NCBI GenBank assembly: GCA_013002225.1
Contig: JABDKL010000159.1
Coordinates: 1-44,475, forward strand
Source: Winogradskyella sp.
Lineage (GTDB): Bacteria; Bacteroidota; Bacteroidia; Flavobacteriales; Flavobacteriaceae
Length of the DNA: 44,475 bases
Direction of reading: 5' to 3'
Position 1 is the first letter of the stretch. Each line of letters begins with the position of its first letter. The notes beneath the pieces are model-generated. The model ran no database searches and was not told where the DNA came from. It was given only the letters and a program-made list of their open reading frames with translations. The translations under genes and the position numbers were made by a program. This document shows positions 16,278 to 26,001 of this stretch, piece by piece.

Positions 16278-16292
16278 AAGTAAACTAAAGTA

Positions 16293-16300
16293 CAAAAATA
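16293..16300 (-). promoter_or_regulatory. Bacteroidota -7 box of hflX
   Basis: Read on the minus strand this is TATTTTTG, a fit to TAnnTTTG, 15 bases before the ATG at 16277. It supports the shorter hflX start. Confidence 0.55.
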
Positions 16301-16339
16301 GCATTCTAAATGCGCTTTAAAAAACCTATATTTAATCCT

Positions 16340-17287
16340 ATGACTAATTCCTCTCATACTTATACGCTGGCATTTTATAATATTGAAAATTTATTTGATA
16401 TTGAGAACGATCCAAAAACTAATGATGATGATTTTTTACCTACTTCTGCTAAGCGCTGGACTATAAAGCGTTATCAAAATAAGCTAAGAAAGCTGGGGAG
16501 TGTCATATCACAGATAGGTGATGAAAAGGCTATTTCAGCGCCTATTATTGTAGGTTTAGCAGAGGTTGAAAACAAAAATGTCATAGAAGATTTAATAAAC
16601 ATTTCAACGCTTAAAGCAGAAGACTACAGTTTTATTCACTACGATTCTTCGGATGAACGCGGCATTGATGTTGCCTTACTTTATAAAAGTGATAGTTTCC
16701 AAGTTGAATATTCAGAAGTATATTCAGTCTACCTTCAAAACGATTTAGGACTACGAGACTTTACAAGAGACATCTTGGTGGTTAAAGGAAAATTAAACCA
16801 TGAAACCCTATACATTTTGATAAACCACTGGTCGTCCAGAAGAGAAGGTGAAGATGAAACGCTATACAAGCGTATGGCTGCTGCAACTAAAGCTATAGAA
16901 ATTATACAAGGCATCAAAGTTGAAACCCCAAAGGCAAAAATTGTTGTTATGGGCGATTTCAACGATAATCCCGACAGTAAGAGTCTGCTACACCTGACTA
17001 AGGAAGGGAATCTTTATAATCCATTTAAGACGGTCTGGAATAAAGATGAAGGTAGTCTTAACCATAATTTCAAATGGAATCAGTTCGACCAAATTTTAAT
17101 TTCAACAAATTTTTTTGATCCTGAAAATACGCTCACCTTACAAAATGCAGATGTATTTAATAATAAATTCTTAACGCAGTATCATGGAAAATATAAAGGT
17201 CAGCCCTTTAGAACTTATGTTGGTAAAAAATACAAAGGTGGATATAGTGACCACTTTCCTGTTTACATACAATTGAAGCAATCCTAG
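16340..17287 (+). CDS. Endonuclease/exonuclease/phosphatase-fold protein
   Basis: A 315-residue protein of the EEP superfamily when started at the ATG at 16340 (MTNSSHTYTLAFYNIENLFD). An upstream in-frame ATG at 16310 adds ten residues and overlaps the divergent hflX promoter region, so it is less likely. Metal-dependent phosphodiesterase motifs are present: FYNIENLFD with the conserved Asn, GLAEVENK with the metal-binding Glu, INHWSSRR with the His, GDFNDNP with Asp and Asn, and the C-terminal SDHFPV with the catalytic Asp-His. No signal peptide is visible. The substrate (DNA, phospholipid or a phosphoester) cannot be inferred. Confidence 0.88.
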   Translation: MTNSSHTYTLAFYNIENLFDIENDPKTNDDDFLPTSAKRWTIKRYQNKLRKLGSVISQIGDEKAISAPIIVGLAEVENKNVIEDLINISTLKAEDYSFIHYDSSDERGIDVALLYKSDSFQVEYSEVYSVYLQNDLGLRDFTRDILVVKGKLNHETLYILINHWSSRREGEDETLYKRMAAATKAIEIIQGIKVETPKAKIVVMGDFNDNPDSKSLLHLTKEGNLYNPFKTVWNKDEGSLNHNFKWNQFDQILISTNFFDPENTLTLQNADVFNNKFLTQYHGKYKGQPFRTYVGKKYKGGYSDHFPVYIQLKQS

Positions 17288-17306
17288 CATAAATTTACAG
17301 TTTTAC

Positions 17307-17356
17307 TCTTTATCGGCAAATAAAGCATTTAGTCTATTATAGCAATGTTAACATCT
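17307..17356. promoter_or_regulatory. Three tandem elements upstream of the adhesin gene
   Basis: CTTTATCGG, GCATTTAGTC and GTTAACATC occur in one direction, with their TC dinucleotides at 17313, 17333 and 17354, that is 20 and 21 bases apart. The pattern is like that at 3433-3484 and 38037-38089. It is about 165 bases before the adhesin ATG. A LytTR-type or similar regulator is inferred. Confidence 0.3.
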
Positions 17357-17472
17357 TGCTCATAGTCTTTTTTTCTATATTAGATTATGGGAAATAGGTA
17401 AGCAAACTTCTCATAAAAAGTACCTCTTGTACTAACTAACTAATAATTAATATTTTGAACTGTATTTAATCA

Positions 17473-17517
17473 ACAGATTACTTGCAGTTTTTCATATTTA
17501 CTAACAAACAGATTACT
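17473..17517 (+). repeat. Direct repeat ACAGATTACT in the adhesin leader
   Basis: ACAGATTACT occurs at 17473-17482 and 17508-17517, just before the ATG of the adhesin gene. It may be a leader or regulatory element, or chance in AT-rich DNA. Confidence 0.25.
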
Positions 17518-17518
17518 A

Positions 17519-20500
17519 ATGAAAAAGACTACTCTCATTATTTTTATGCTGGGTTTTGTTTTAACCGCTAATGCTCAGTACGTATTTGACCCTATTGTGG
17601 GACCAACAAATGTTGCTGCTGGCACACCTGTAACTATAAACCTTAATGATGCTGGCAACACTGAAGGTGTTACGGCGTCATCAACAGGATCATACGATTC
17701 GTTTTCTGTGTCTGTAGACTGGGCCGCTGGCGGAGGAAATCCTTGGTCTAACGAAGCCGATCTAACATTTACGACAACCGCTGGTTCTGTAACCATTGAC
17801 CCACCGACAACGGGTGGAGCCTCCAATGCTAACGCAACGACTCTGACTTTCGAGGGTGATTTAGCAGGTATTTACGATCCAACTGTAGATGGCTATATAG
17901 ATCTGGTTCTTAATCAGAGTTTTGGTGGATCTAATGCAGATTGGTCTAATTTAGTGGTGACATTATTTGAATCACCGACCTGTGTAGGTCCTTTTGGTAT
18001 GAGCACCACAAATCTGACGACCACTTCTGTCGATTTAAACTGGAGTGCTGGAGATAGTGAAACTGTTTGGAATGTTGAATATAATAGTGGTGTAGATTTT
18101 ACACCAGGTAATAGTGAGGCGGAAGCTTCTTTAAATGTAACAACTACACCTTCTGTATCTCTTACGGGATTATCTGCATTTACAGATTATTTTGTGTATT
18201 ATCAAGCAGACTGTGGTGGTAACGGTGTTAGTGAATGGGTAGGACCTTTTAGTTTTTATACGGGTTATTGTGAATCCACACCGTCTTCAAATGACGGTCA
18301 AGGTATTACAGAAGCTATTTTAGGTTCTGAAACTTTTACATCTGCAGGCGATGTTGTCTACGAAGATTTCACTTCACCAACTGTAGATCTAGCTTCGAGT
18401 GTTACGGCTAATTTTCAAATTACATTTGCAACTGGGTATACCTACGATGTAAATGTTTGGATAGATTTTAATAACGATTTAGTTTATGATAATGCCACTG
18501 AACTCGTTTTTCAAGGAGAAACCACAAATGCTAACCCAACAACTTTTGATGCTTCCTTCGTGATGCCAAATGTACCACTGGGAGTTTATAATATGAGAAT
18601 GGGTTCTGCCGATTTTGGTCAAGACCCTCCAGACCCATGTTTTAATGGCTCATTTGGTGTCACTGCAGACTTTACTGTTAATGTTACTGAGACACCTGAG
18701 TGTTTTCCAGCATCCTCATTAACTGCAAATAATCTTACAGAAACTTCAGCCGATCTGTCCTGGACCGATCTGGCCGGAACGGGAGTTTCTTGGGATTTAG
18801 AATGGGGTCCAGATGGGTTTACACCTGGAACTGGAACTACTGTTAGCGGTCTTACCACCACAAACTACCCACTTACTGGTTTGTCTGCTGGCACCTCCTA
18901 TGATTTTTATGTTTTAACAAATTGTGCATCGTCTAGCTCAACACTTGCTGGCCCTTCAAATTTTATTACGTCAACACCAGGTGAAACTTGTGCTAACGCT
19001 TTCCCAATGACTGTAGAGACCCTTTGTGACGGCTCTAACGCTATCACATTTAATTTTGCAAATGGTGGAGATATCGATGCTAATGACGAAAACCCATCTT
19101 GTGATGCGTTTGGAAATTTTGGCTACTTTATGAGTTTTACAGCACCTGCAATAGGCTCGGTGGTGATCTATTTCGATGGCGCTGCTGATAATATTGGATT
19201 AGAAGTTTATGACTCTTGTGGAGGCACAGCAGTATCGGACTGTACTAACAATACATTCGATGCTGGCGATAATTCTGGAATAATTGGCGGTTTAGTACCA
19301 GGTAACACGTATGTTGCTGTTGTATGGAGAGACACGGCCTCAGGAACAGCAGATATTTGTATTGAAGAAGGACCGTCATGCCCATTCCCAATTGATTTAG
19401 ATGCTGTAAATATTACAGAAAACTCAGCGGATTTGAGCTGGACAGAAAACGGAATAGCCACGTCTTGGAATATCGAATGGGGTCCAGAAGGTTTTACACA
19501 AGGCACAGGTACAACTATTAATAATGTCACAACAAATCCTTATAACCTAACAGGATTAGCACAGAATACATCTTACGATTTTTATGTACAGGCTAATTGT
19601 GCCACTGAGACTTCTAACTTTTCAGGCCCTTTTACCTTTACGACAACGCCACAATCTAACTTTACTTTAGATTGTACTAGTGGTGGTCCTCTAACACAAG
19701 ATTATTGTTACGAGAATGGAGGTGCTACAAATCCTTTCATCTTTACGTTTACGAGTAATGATGGGACTCCATTAAATCTGGTATTTAACTCTGGTAATGT
19801 TGAAAACAACTGGGACGAGCTAGTAGTTATGGATTCGGACGGCACACCATTTCCGGGCTACGCTCCGGAAGATGACAATTACGGAAATGCCGGAGATATT
19901 GGCGGCCTTTCTTTTCAGTCTACTGGAGATACGATTTCATTTTACATAAACTCTGATGGTTCAGTGAGCTGTGGAAGTGGAAGCGCTTCTTTATCGGCTG
20001 GAATAAATTATACCGTATCATGTGCAACCTGTATTAATCCGCAAGCATCTTTCCAGGTGGTGGACGATTGTGATAATGGTGAACAGTTTTTAATAGACGT
20101 AGATATTGCTTCATTAGGTGATGCTACTTCCCTAACCATTTCTAACAATATTAATGCAGACACGACACCTGTATCAGCAACAGGGACTTATCAAATTGGG
20201 CCTTTTCCATTTTTGGTTGATGTTATTGTTTCTGTAAATAATGATCAAGACGTCAACTGTGTCGTGAACAGCCAACCTATTCAATTACTAGCATGTCCAC
20301 CAGACAATGATAATTGTGATGGAGCTACCGTTGCGGTTGTTAATGATGGTCCTGCTTGTGACGCTACAACACCAGGTACAATTCTAGCGGCAACGCCATC
20401 TGGTGTACCAAACGGTAGTTGTACAGGAAATACGGGTGATGATGTTTGGTTTGAATTTACGGCCTTGAACGAAGTACAAATTATTTCGATATTAAATATT

Positions 20501-22573
20501 TCTGGCGGTACCTTTAATATAGATCACGCTGTTTACGAAGGGAGTTGTGGTACATTAACAGAACTTTATTGTTCTAATGACGATGCAAGTGTTACACCAC
20601 AACTCGTGGTAGGCGACACTTATTACATTAGAATTTTTAGTGGAGGAAGTGACAATGATGAAACCTCTACATTCGATTTATGTATTAGAGAAGCACCTTC
20701 AAACATCATTTGTGAGAATGCAGAGAACTTTTGTTCTGTAGGCGGCGCACTTTCTACTCCAAACATAATTGGTATACCAGACCCTAATGATTTAGCATGT
20801 TTGGGTTCGGCGCCAAATCCAGTTTGGAATATAATTCAGATTGGAGACTCTGGACCAATAGAAATTGAGATTAATCAATTTGATGATAATGGCAATGGAC
20901 TTGACGTTGACTTTGTTATTTGGGGACCGTTTACTTCAGTGGAACAAGCCTGTACAGATATTGCTTTTGAAGATTGTCCTTCATGTCCATTCTCTAATAA
21001 CCCAGATACCGGTTTTTATCCTTTCGGAAATATTGTAGACTGTAGTTATTCTGCAGCTTCAGTAGAAAACTTAAGTATAGATAATGCTATGGCAGGAGAA
21101 ATATATATGCTTCTGGTTACAAACTTTAATGGTAATCCTGGAACGATTACAATTGAACAAACGAATGCTGGAGGAACAGATAATGGAACAATTGAGGCAG
21201 AAATTACTGCGCAGCTTGTAAGTAATGAAGTTGTAATAGATGACACAAATGATCCTAATGAAACTGATGAAGTTTCGGTTTGTGGATTTGATTTTGTCAC
21301 TATTGAAACAGACTCACCATTTGCAGACTCTTATGTGTGGTATAGAGATGGTTTTGTGATAGATGGTGAAACTTCTTCATCCCTTGTAGTTACAGAATCT
21401 GACAATTATCAGGTACAAGCATTTGATGAACAGTGTGGTGCAGAAGCCTTTTCACAAATAGTTATAGTGAATCTGTATCAGGATGTAGGATCTGTAGACC
21501 CTCAAAACTTTACGGTTTGTGATGGACCAGAAGCAGACGGAACTGAAGATTTTGATTTAGATGCTTTTTCTGACACCCTTGGTTTCGGTGCCGATTTTAC
21601 TGTAACCTATTATACCAATACGGCAGATGCAAATCAAGCAATAAATGCTGTTAGCTCCCCTTATAATTCTTCTGGTGAAACTTTAATTATGAGAGTGGAA
21701 GATACAGATGCTGCCAACGATAATTTCTTAGGATGTCGCCAACTCGCAGATTTAGAATTGGCTGTAAACCCGAGACCAGATATAAACCAGCCTATGGATT
21801 TTATTGTCTGCGATGATAGTGATGGATCGGTTGATGGTTCTACAGAATTCGATTTAGAATCTATTAGCAGTGAGGTTACAACCGATGCTAATGTAACTGT
21901 AACGTATCACACCTCACAGGCAGATGCAGATGCAGGTGCAAATGCTTTAATTAGCCCATACACCAGCAGTGGAGAAACAATTTTTATTAGAGCAGAAGAT
22001 AATACGGCGCTATGTTATGATACCACTTCATTTAATTTAGTAGTTAATGAAGTGCCATTAGGAACATTTGATTCAGAATTTGATTATGTCGTATGTCCAA
22101 ATGCTACAGTTCCAATTCAAATTGGCATTAGCCCTTCAAACTTTAATGAATCTGAAGTTAGTGTTAATTGGTATTTAGACGGAGACCTAATTGCAGGAGC
22201 TAGTGGCTTAACTTTAGACACAGTTCTTTTAGAGGGTGACTATACTGCAGAAATTACCTTTAACGATTCGGGATGTTCTAATTCTATAACCGTATTTGTT
22301 GAAGAGTTGGAATCTTGTATTTTCCCAGAGGGAATTTCTCCTGGAGTCACACCAGGACAAAACGACAACTTTGACTTAAGTAGCTTTAATGTCACTAAAC
22401 TGGAGATCTTTAATAGAAATGGTACACTTGTCTATTCCAAGACCAACTATACTGATGAATGGTTTGGGCAAACTAATGATGGTACAGAACTACCTGTTGG
22501 AACTTATTTTTATACAATAATATATGAAGGTGGTGCCAAAAAACGCAGTGCTTGGGTGTACATCAATAAATAA
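17519..22573 (+). CDS. Large T9SS-exported multidomain adhesin (type B sorting domain)
   Basis: A 1684-residue protein with a signal peptide (cut near ANAQ). In order it shows a unique N-terminal region; fibronectin type III units at about residues 152-249, 390-484 and 617-712; a GEVED domain (VNVWIDFNNDLVYDN, around 307); beta-rich CUB- or pre-peptidase-like domains at about 489-617, 714-834 and 930-1057; an Ig-like domain around 1244-1317; and two related repeats at about 1324-1417 and 1419-1510 of the VCDG...FDLD...TYYT/TYHT type. The end (about 1600-1684, KLEIFNRNGTLVYSK...LPVGTYFYTIIYEGG...WVYINK) is the gliding-motility-associated C-terminal domain that targets proteins to type IX secretion. 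It is followed by a PorP/SprF gene, the usual partner. It probably mediates surface attachment. Confidence 0.9.
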   Translation: MKKTTLIIFMLGFVLTANAQYVFDPIVGPTNVAAGTPVTINLNDAGNTEGVTASSTGSYDSFSVSVDWAAGGGNPWSNEADLTFTTTAGSVTIDPPTTGGASNANATTLTFEGDLAGIYDPTVDGYIDLVLNQSFGGSNADWSNLVVTLFESPTCVGPFGMSTTNLTTTSVDLNWSAGDSETVWNVEYNSGVDFTPGNSEAEASLNVTTTPSVSLTGLSAFTDYFVYYQADCGGNGVSEWVGPFSFYTGYCESTPSSNDGQGITEAILGSETFTSAGDVVYEDFTSPTVDLASSVTANFQITFATGYTYDVNVWIDFNNDLVYDNATELVFQGETTNANPTTFDASFVMPNVPLGVYNMRMGSADFGQDPPDPCFNGSFGVTADFTVNVTETPECFPASSLTANNLTETSADLSWTDLAGTGVSWDLEWGPDGFTPGTGTTVSGLTTTNYPLTGLSAGTSYDFYVLTNCASSSSTLAGPSNFITSTPGETCANAFPMTVETLCDGSNAITFNFANGGDIDANDENPSCDAFGNFGYFMSFTAPAIGSVVIYFDGAADNIGLEVYDSCGGTAVSDCTNNTFDAGDNSGIIGGLVPGNTYVAVVWRDTASGTADICIEEGPSCPFPIDLDAVNITENSADLSWTENGIATSWNIEWGPEGFTQGTGTTINNVTTNPYNLTGLAQNTSYDFYVQANCATETSNFSGPFTFTTTPQSNFTLDCTSGGPLTQDYCYENGGATNPFIFTFTSNDGTPLNLVFNSGNVENNWDELVVMDSDGTPFPGYAPEDDNYGNAGDIGGLSFQSTGDTISFYINSDGSVSCGSGSASLSAGINYTVSCATCINPQASFQVVDDCDNGEQFLIDVDIASLGDATSLTISNNINADTTPVSATGTYQIGPFPFLVDVIVSVNNDQDVNCVVNSQPIQLLACPPDNDNCDGATVAVVNDGPACDATTPGTILAATPSGVPNGSCTGNTGDDVWFEFTALNEVQIISILNISGGTFNIDHAVYEGSCGTLTELYCSNDDASVTPQLVVGDTYYIRIFSGGSDNDETSTFDLCIREAPSNIICENAENFCSVGGALSTPNIIGIPDPNDLACLGSAPNPVWNIIQIGDSGPIEIEINQFDDNGNGLDVDFVIWGPFTSVEQACTDIAFEDCPSCPFSNNPDTGFYPFGNIVDCSYSAASVENLSIDNAMAGEIYMLLVTNFNGNPGTITIEQTNAGGTDNGTIEAEITAQLVSNEVVIDDTNDPNETDEVSVCGFDFVTIETDSPFADSYVWYRDGFVIDGETSSSLVVTESDNYQVQAFDEQCGAEAFSQIVIVNLYQDVGSVDPQNFTVCDGPEADGTEDFDLDAFSDTLGFGADFTVTYYTNTADANQAINAVSSPYNSSGETLIMRVEDTDAANDNFLGCRQLADLELAVNPRPDINQPMDFIVCDDSDGSVDGSTEFDLESISSEVTTDANVTVTYHTSQADADAGANALISPYTSSGETIFIRAEDNTALCYDTTSFNLVVNEVPLGTFDSEFDYVVCPNATVPIQIGISPSNFNESEVSVNWYLDGDLIAGASGLTLDTVLLEGDYTAEITFNDSGCSNSITVFVEELESCIFPEGISPGVTPGQNDNFDLSSFNVTKLEIFNRNGTLVYSKTNYTDEWFGQTNDGTELPVGTYFYTIIYEGGAKKRSAWVYINK

Positions 22574-22598
22574 ACTAACTGAATCAACTAAAATTATA

Positions 22599-23504
22599 AT
22601 GAAAAAACTCTCTATTATAGCGGTTCTGCTTTTTGCAATTCAATTGCACGGACAACAAGACCCACAGTACACACAGTACATGTATAATCTCAATATTGTC
22701 AATCCTGCCTATGCAGGCTCTAAAGAGAACCTGTCTTTTGGTTTGCTATATAGAAATCAATGGACTGGTATTGATGGCAATCCGGAAACTGGTACTTTTT
22801 ATGGGCACTCACCTGTTGGCAACAATTTAGGTTTAGGGCTCTCATTAATATCAGATAGGTTGGGTCCTGTACAAGAAACTAATGTATACGCAGATGTCTC
22901 TTATACCTTAAATTTGGGTGGCGAACATAAACTAGCTTTTGGAGTTAAAGCTGGTGCCACTTTCCACGATATAGGCTTAGCATCAGTTGCGGTACTTGAT
23001 CCTTCAGATCCGTTTTTTAATCAAAATATAACAGAAGTTACGCCTAATATTGGTGCTGGTTTCTTTTATTATACAAATAAGTATTACGTGTCTTTATCGG
23101 TGCCAAATATGCTATCTTCCGTTCATCTAGACTCCAATGGAAATAAAATAGGGTCAGAAACACAACACTATTTTTTAACTGGTGGATATGTATTTGATTT
23201 ATCACCTAACACAGAACTCAAACCATCGGTAATGGTGAAATCTGCATTTGATGCACCAACTTCTTTTGATGTTAATCTAAATGCCAGATTCTTTAAAAAG
23301 TTTGAAATTGGAGCGTCATATAGATTGGATGATTCATTTTCAGGGCTTGTTAATTTCGCCTTGACATCTGCTGTTAGAGTAGGTTATGCATATGATGCTA
23401 TCTCATCAGATATAAAAGCTTATGCACCAGCATCGCACGAGGTATTCTTACTTTTCGATCTTGATTTCCCTAAGCGCGTTTCTCGTTCACCTAGATACTT
23501 TTAA
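22599..23504 (+). CDS. PorP/SprF family type IX secretion membrane protein
   Basis: A 301-residue exported outer-membrane protein. The ATG at 22599 gives a normal signal peptide (MKKLSIIAVLLFAIQLHGQQ); an in-frame ATG at 22524 lies within the preceding gene and should be ignored. The start of the mature protein, QDPQYTQYMYNLNIVNPAYAG, is the hallmark of PorP/SprF proteins, followed by a barrel and the C-terminal VGYAYDA...HEVFLLFDLDF. Such proteins work with the adhesin encoded just upstream, helping attach type B-domain substrates to the cell surface. It lies 25 bases after the adhesin stop and 21 bases before the OmpA-family gene, one operon. Confidence 0.93.
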   Translation: MKKLSIIAVLLFAIQLHGQQDPQYTQYMYNLNIVNPAYAGSKENLSFGLLYRNQWTGIDGNPETGTFYGHSPVGNNLGLGLSLISDRLGPVQETNVYADVSYTLNLGGEHKLAFGVKAGATFHDIGLASVAVLDPSDPFFNQNITEVTPNIGAGFFYYTNKYYVSLSVPNMLSSVHLDSNGNKIGSETQHYFLTGGYVFDLSPNTELKPSVMVKSAFDAPTSFDVNLNARFFKKFEIGASYRLDDSFSGLVNFALTSAVRVGYAYDAISSDIKAYAPASHEVFLLFDLDFPKRVSRSPRYF

Positions 23505-23525
23505 TCCGTTAAGCTAAACACAATT

Positions 23526-25436
23526 ATGAAAAACTTTAAAATAGTATTATTTATCACCTTGATGAGTAGTTTATGCTTAACTGCTCAAACTAATGACACA
23601 AAAAAAGCAGACAAACAGTTTGCACGGTATGAATTTGTAAAAGCAGCCGAAAGCTATAAAGAATTGGTAGAAGACGGTAAAGGTAGCCCTTACATATATA
23701 GCCAGCTCGCAGAGAGTTATTACAACATTTATAATACAATGGAAGCAGAGCGCTGGTATGCAAAAGCACTTGAGACCAACCCTGAACCTGAGGCCATTTT
23801 TAAATATTCTGAAATGCTAAAGGCCAACGGTAAGTATGAAGCATCTAATGAGCAAATGGAACGCTTTGCATCGATGCGCCCTTCGGATGATAGAGCCAGG
23901 GCCTATAAAAGAAATCCTAATTACCTACCTAAAATCTTAGAACAGAGTAAAAAGTTTAACATGCAAAATGCAGACTTTAACTCTAACCAGTCCGATTTTG
24001 GAGGTACATTACAAGATGGGAAACTGTACATAACATCTGCCAGAAATGATAGTAGAAGAACCTATGGATGGAACCAACAACCTTTTTTAGATATATATTC
24101 AATGACTAAAAATTCTGATGGTTCTTATCAGACAGCAATCCTTGTCAATGATAAAATCAATACAAAATATCACGAAGGCCTAGTTTCTTTTTCACCAGAT
24201 GGAAATACCATGTATTTTTCAAGAGAAAGTTATTTTGAAAAGGACTATGAAAAAGATACACTGTCCGATAGACGCTATAGCCAGCTATATTTATATAAAG
24301 CGACAAAGCTTGGTAGTGACTGGGATACGGTTGAAGCCTTATCTTTAAATAGCGAGAATTATTCTGTAAAAAATCCTTCGGTTAGTCCTGATGGTAAAAC
24401 ACTATACTTTGCGTCGAATATGCCAGGAGGTTTTGGGAAATTTGATATATATAAAGCACCTATAAATTCTGATGGTACTGTTGGTGAAGCCGTAAATTTA
24501 GGCCAAAAAGTAAATACCGAAGGACAAGAAATGTTCCCTTACATCAGTAGCAATAATACCTTATATTTTTCATCTACAGGTCATCTTGGATTAGGCGGAA
24601 TGGATGTTTTCTATACAAAGGAAATTGATGGTCGAATGGCTCCTATAAGAAACGTTGGTATTCCTATTAGTAGTAATGGAGATGATTTTGCCTTTAGAAT
24701 AGACGAAGAAACCGAAGAAGGATTTGTTTCATCAAATAGAGATGGCGGACAAGGCAGTGATGATATCTATGCATTTAAAAAATTACAACCGCTTTGTGAC
24801 GTTTTAATTACTGCAACGGTATTAGATGATAAAACCAGAGAGCCATTAAATGGTGCTTCAATCTCATTATTAGATAGTGATGGAAATAACCTAGTCTCAA
24901 AAACAACCAATGCACTGGGCGTAGCTGAATTTATAGTAGAATGCGAAATGGATTCTGAACTCCAAGTAACTATGGAAGGTTATAACAATAAAAAAGTTAC
25001 GGTAAGTGGAACCAATGAAGAAGAGATCGACGTACAAATTTATTTAGATCCTATTGAATCTATTATTGCTGCAGACCGAATCGAATTAGATCCAATATAT
25101 TTTGACTTTGATAAATCTAACATCACTGCTCAAGCCGCTTTTGAACTTGATAAACTTGTTCAAATTATGAACAAGTATCCTGATATGATTATTAAAGCAA
25201 CGTCACATACAGACTTTAGAGGATCTAATGCGTATAACGACAGCCTATCAGAGCGCAGAGCCAATAGCACTATTCAATATGTGATTTCAAAAGGAATCGA
25301 TGAGTCTCGTATATCAGCTATCGGTAAAGGAGAAACAGAACCAAAGGTAGAGTGCGGTAATAGCTGTACAGAGGAAGAACATCAAATGAATAGAAGATCT
25401 GAATTTATTATTGTGAGCGGTAAACCTGGCGCATAA
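23526..25436 (+). CDS. OmpA-family protein with TPR, PD40 and carboxypeptidase-regulatory domains
   Basis: A 636-residue exported protein. After the signal peptide (cut near LTAQ), TPR-like helices span about 25-130, followed by PD40/WD40-like strands (SFSPDGNTMYFSRE, SVSPDGKTLYFASN, YISSNNTLYFSS) at about 150-400. A carboxypeptidase-regulatory-like beta-sandwich follows at about 425-500 (ATVLDDKTREPLNGASISLL), and an OmpA C-terminal peptidoglycan-binding domain at about 515-630 (YFDFDKSNITAQA...SHTDFRGS...LSERRANST...GKGETEP...NRRSEF). This architecture is that of the third gene in adhesin/PorP/OmpA cassettes and probably links the secretion complex to the cell wall. It ends the operon before a strong terminator. 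Confidence 0.92.
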   Translation: MKNFKIVLFITLMSSLCLTAQTNDTKKADKQFARYEFVKAAESYKELVEDGKGSPYIYSQLAESYYNIYNTMEAERWYAKALETNPEPEAIFKYSEMLKANGKYEASNEQMERFASMRPSDDRARAYKRNPNYLPKILEQSKKFNMQNADFNSNQSDFGGTLQDGKLYITSARNDSRRTYGWNQQPFLDIYSMTKNSDGSYQTAILVNDKINTKYHEGLVSFSPDGNTMYFSRESYFEKDYEKDTLSDRRYSQLYLYKATKLGSDWDTVEALSLNSENYSVKNPSVSPDGKTLYFASNMPGGFGKFDIYKAPINSDGTVGEAVNLGQKVNTEGQEMFPYISSNNTLYFSSTGHLGLGGMDVFYTKEIDGRMAPIRNVGIPISSNGDDFAFRIDEETEEGFVSSNRDGGQGSDDIYAFKKLQPLCDVLITATVLDDKTREPLNGASISLLDSDGNNLVSKTTNALGVAEFIVECEMDSELQVTMEGYNNKKVTVSGTNEEEIDVQIYLDPIESIIAADRIELDPIYFDFDKSNITAQAAFELDKLVQIMNKYPDMIIKATSHTDFRGSNAYNDSLSERRANSTIQYVISKGIDESRISAIGKGETEPKVECGNSCTEEEHQMNRRSEFIIVSGKPGA

Positions 25437-25458
25437 TTAAAACCTGAAATCATGTAAA

Positions 25459-25490
25459 TAAAACGCTCTGTACCTATTCAGAGCGTTTTA
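25459..25490. terminator. Bidirectional intrinsic terminator
   Basis: A perfect 12-base-pair stem (TAAAACGCTCTG at 25459-25470 with CAGAGCGTTTTA at 25479-25490), eight-base loop, followed by a T tract. It separates the OmpA-family gene from the convergent YciI-like gene. Confidence 0.88.
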
Positions 25491-25494
25491 TTTT

Positions 25495-26001
25495 TTACCT
25501 AAGCGCATATCCTTTAGCAGCCCACCAAGGGTGTGTCTCAATAATTAAACGACCTGCCCTTACCATAGGGTCAGATTTGGCCAGACTGTCCGCCATTTCA
25601 AAAGTAGGTACGTTATAAATTGTTATTCCCCTGATATCACCATTATCTGCAAAGGGTCCAGAGATGTCTGCATACCCTAATTCGTACATTTTAGTCAAAT
25701 GAGCCAAGTGCTCATTTTGGAGTCTACTGGCCTCTTCTTCATTTTGATTTCGGATTGGGCCGCTTTTTAAGAAGGCAATGAAGTATTGTTGCATCAATAC
25801 TGTGTCTTGCGTTTTTTCGTCTACATAATCAAACACCTGAAATCCCTTCTCTACAAGGTTGCTTTTTAACTCAGAAACTGATAGACTATCATTCATCTCA
25901 TCCTTTATATCTTCACTAGCATCATCTTTGGTGTTTTTGGTTTCATCTTTGCATGAAACTATTACACTAAAAAGTGTAAATATTAGAACTAAATTTCTCA
26001 T
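25495..26001 (-). CDS. YciI-like domain lipoprotein
   Basis: A 168-residue protein with a lipoprotein signal (lipobox VIVSC), an acidic linker, then a YciI-type alpha/beta domain: YFIAFLKSGPIRNQ, LQNEHLAHLTKMYELGYADI with the conserved His, SGPFADNGDIRGITIYNV, and ADSLAKSDPMVRAGRL. YciI domains are small ferredoxin-like units of uncertain function, normally cytoplasmic; the lipid-anchored form is common in flavobacteria. Its ATG overlaps the TAA of the upstream CYTH gene by one base (TAATG), so translation is coupled. Confidence 0.83.
   Translation of the reverse strand: MRNLVLIFTLFSVIVSCKDETKNTKDDASEDIKDEMNDSLSVSELKSNLVEKGFQVFDYVDEKTQDTVLMQQYFIAFLKSGPIRNQNEEEASRLQNEHLAHLTKMYELGYADISGPFADNGDIRGITIYNVPTFEMADSLAKSDPMVRAGRLIIETHPWWAAKGYALR

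Noticed and set aside
16278-16304. N-terminal extension of hflX to the ATG at 16304
   Set aside because: It would include the promoter -7 box at 16293-16300 and adds a hydrophobic stretch not typical of HflX.
17575-17826. Minus-strand frames within the adhesin gene (also 18619-18861, 19207-19530, 21046-21300)
   Set aside because: Repetitive Thr/Val/Pro-rich shadows of the FN3 and Ig-like domains.
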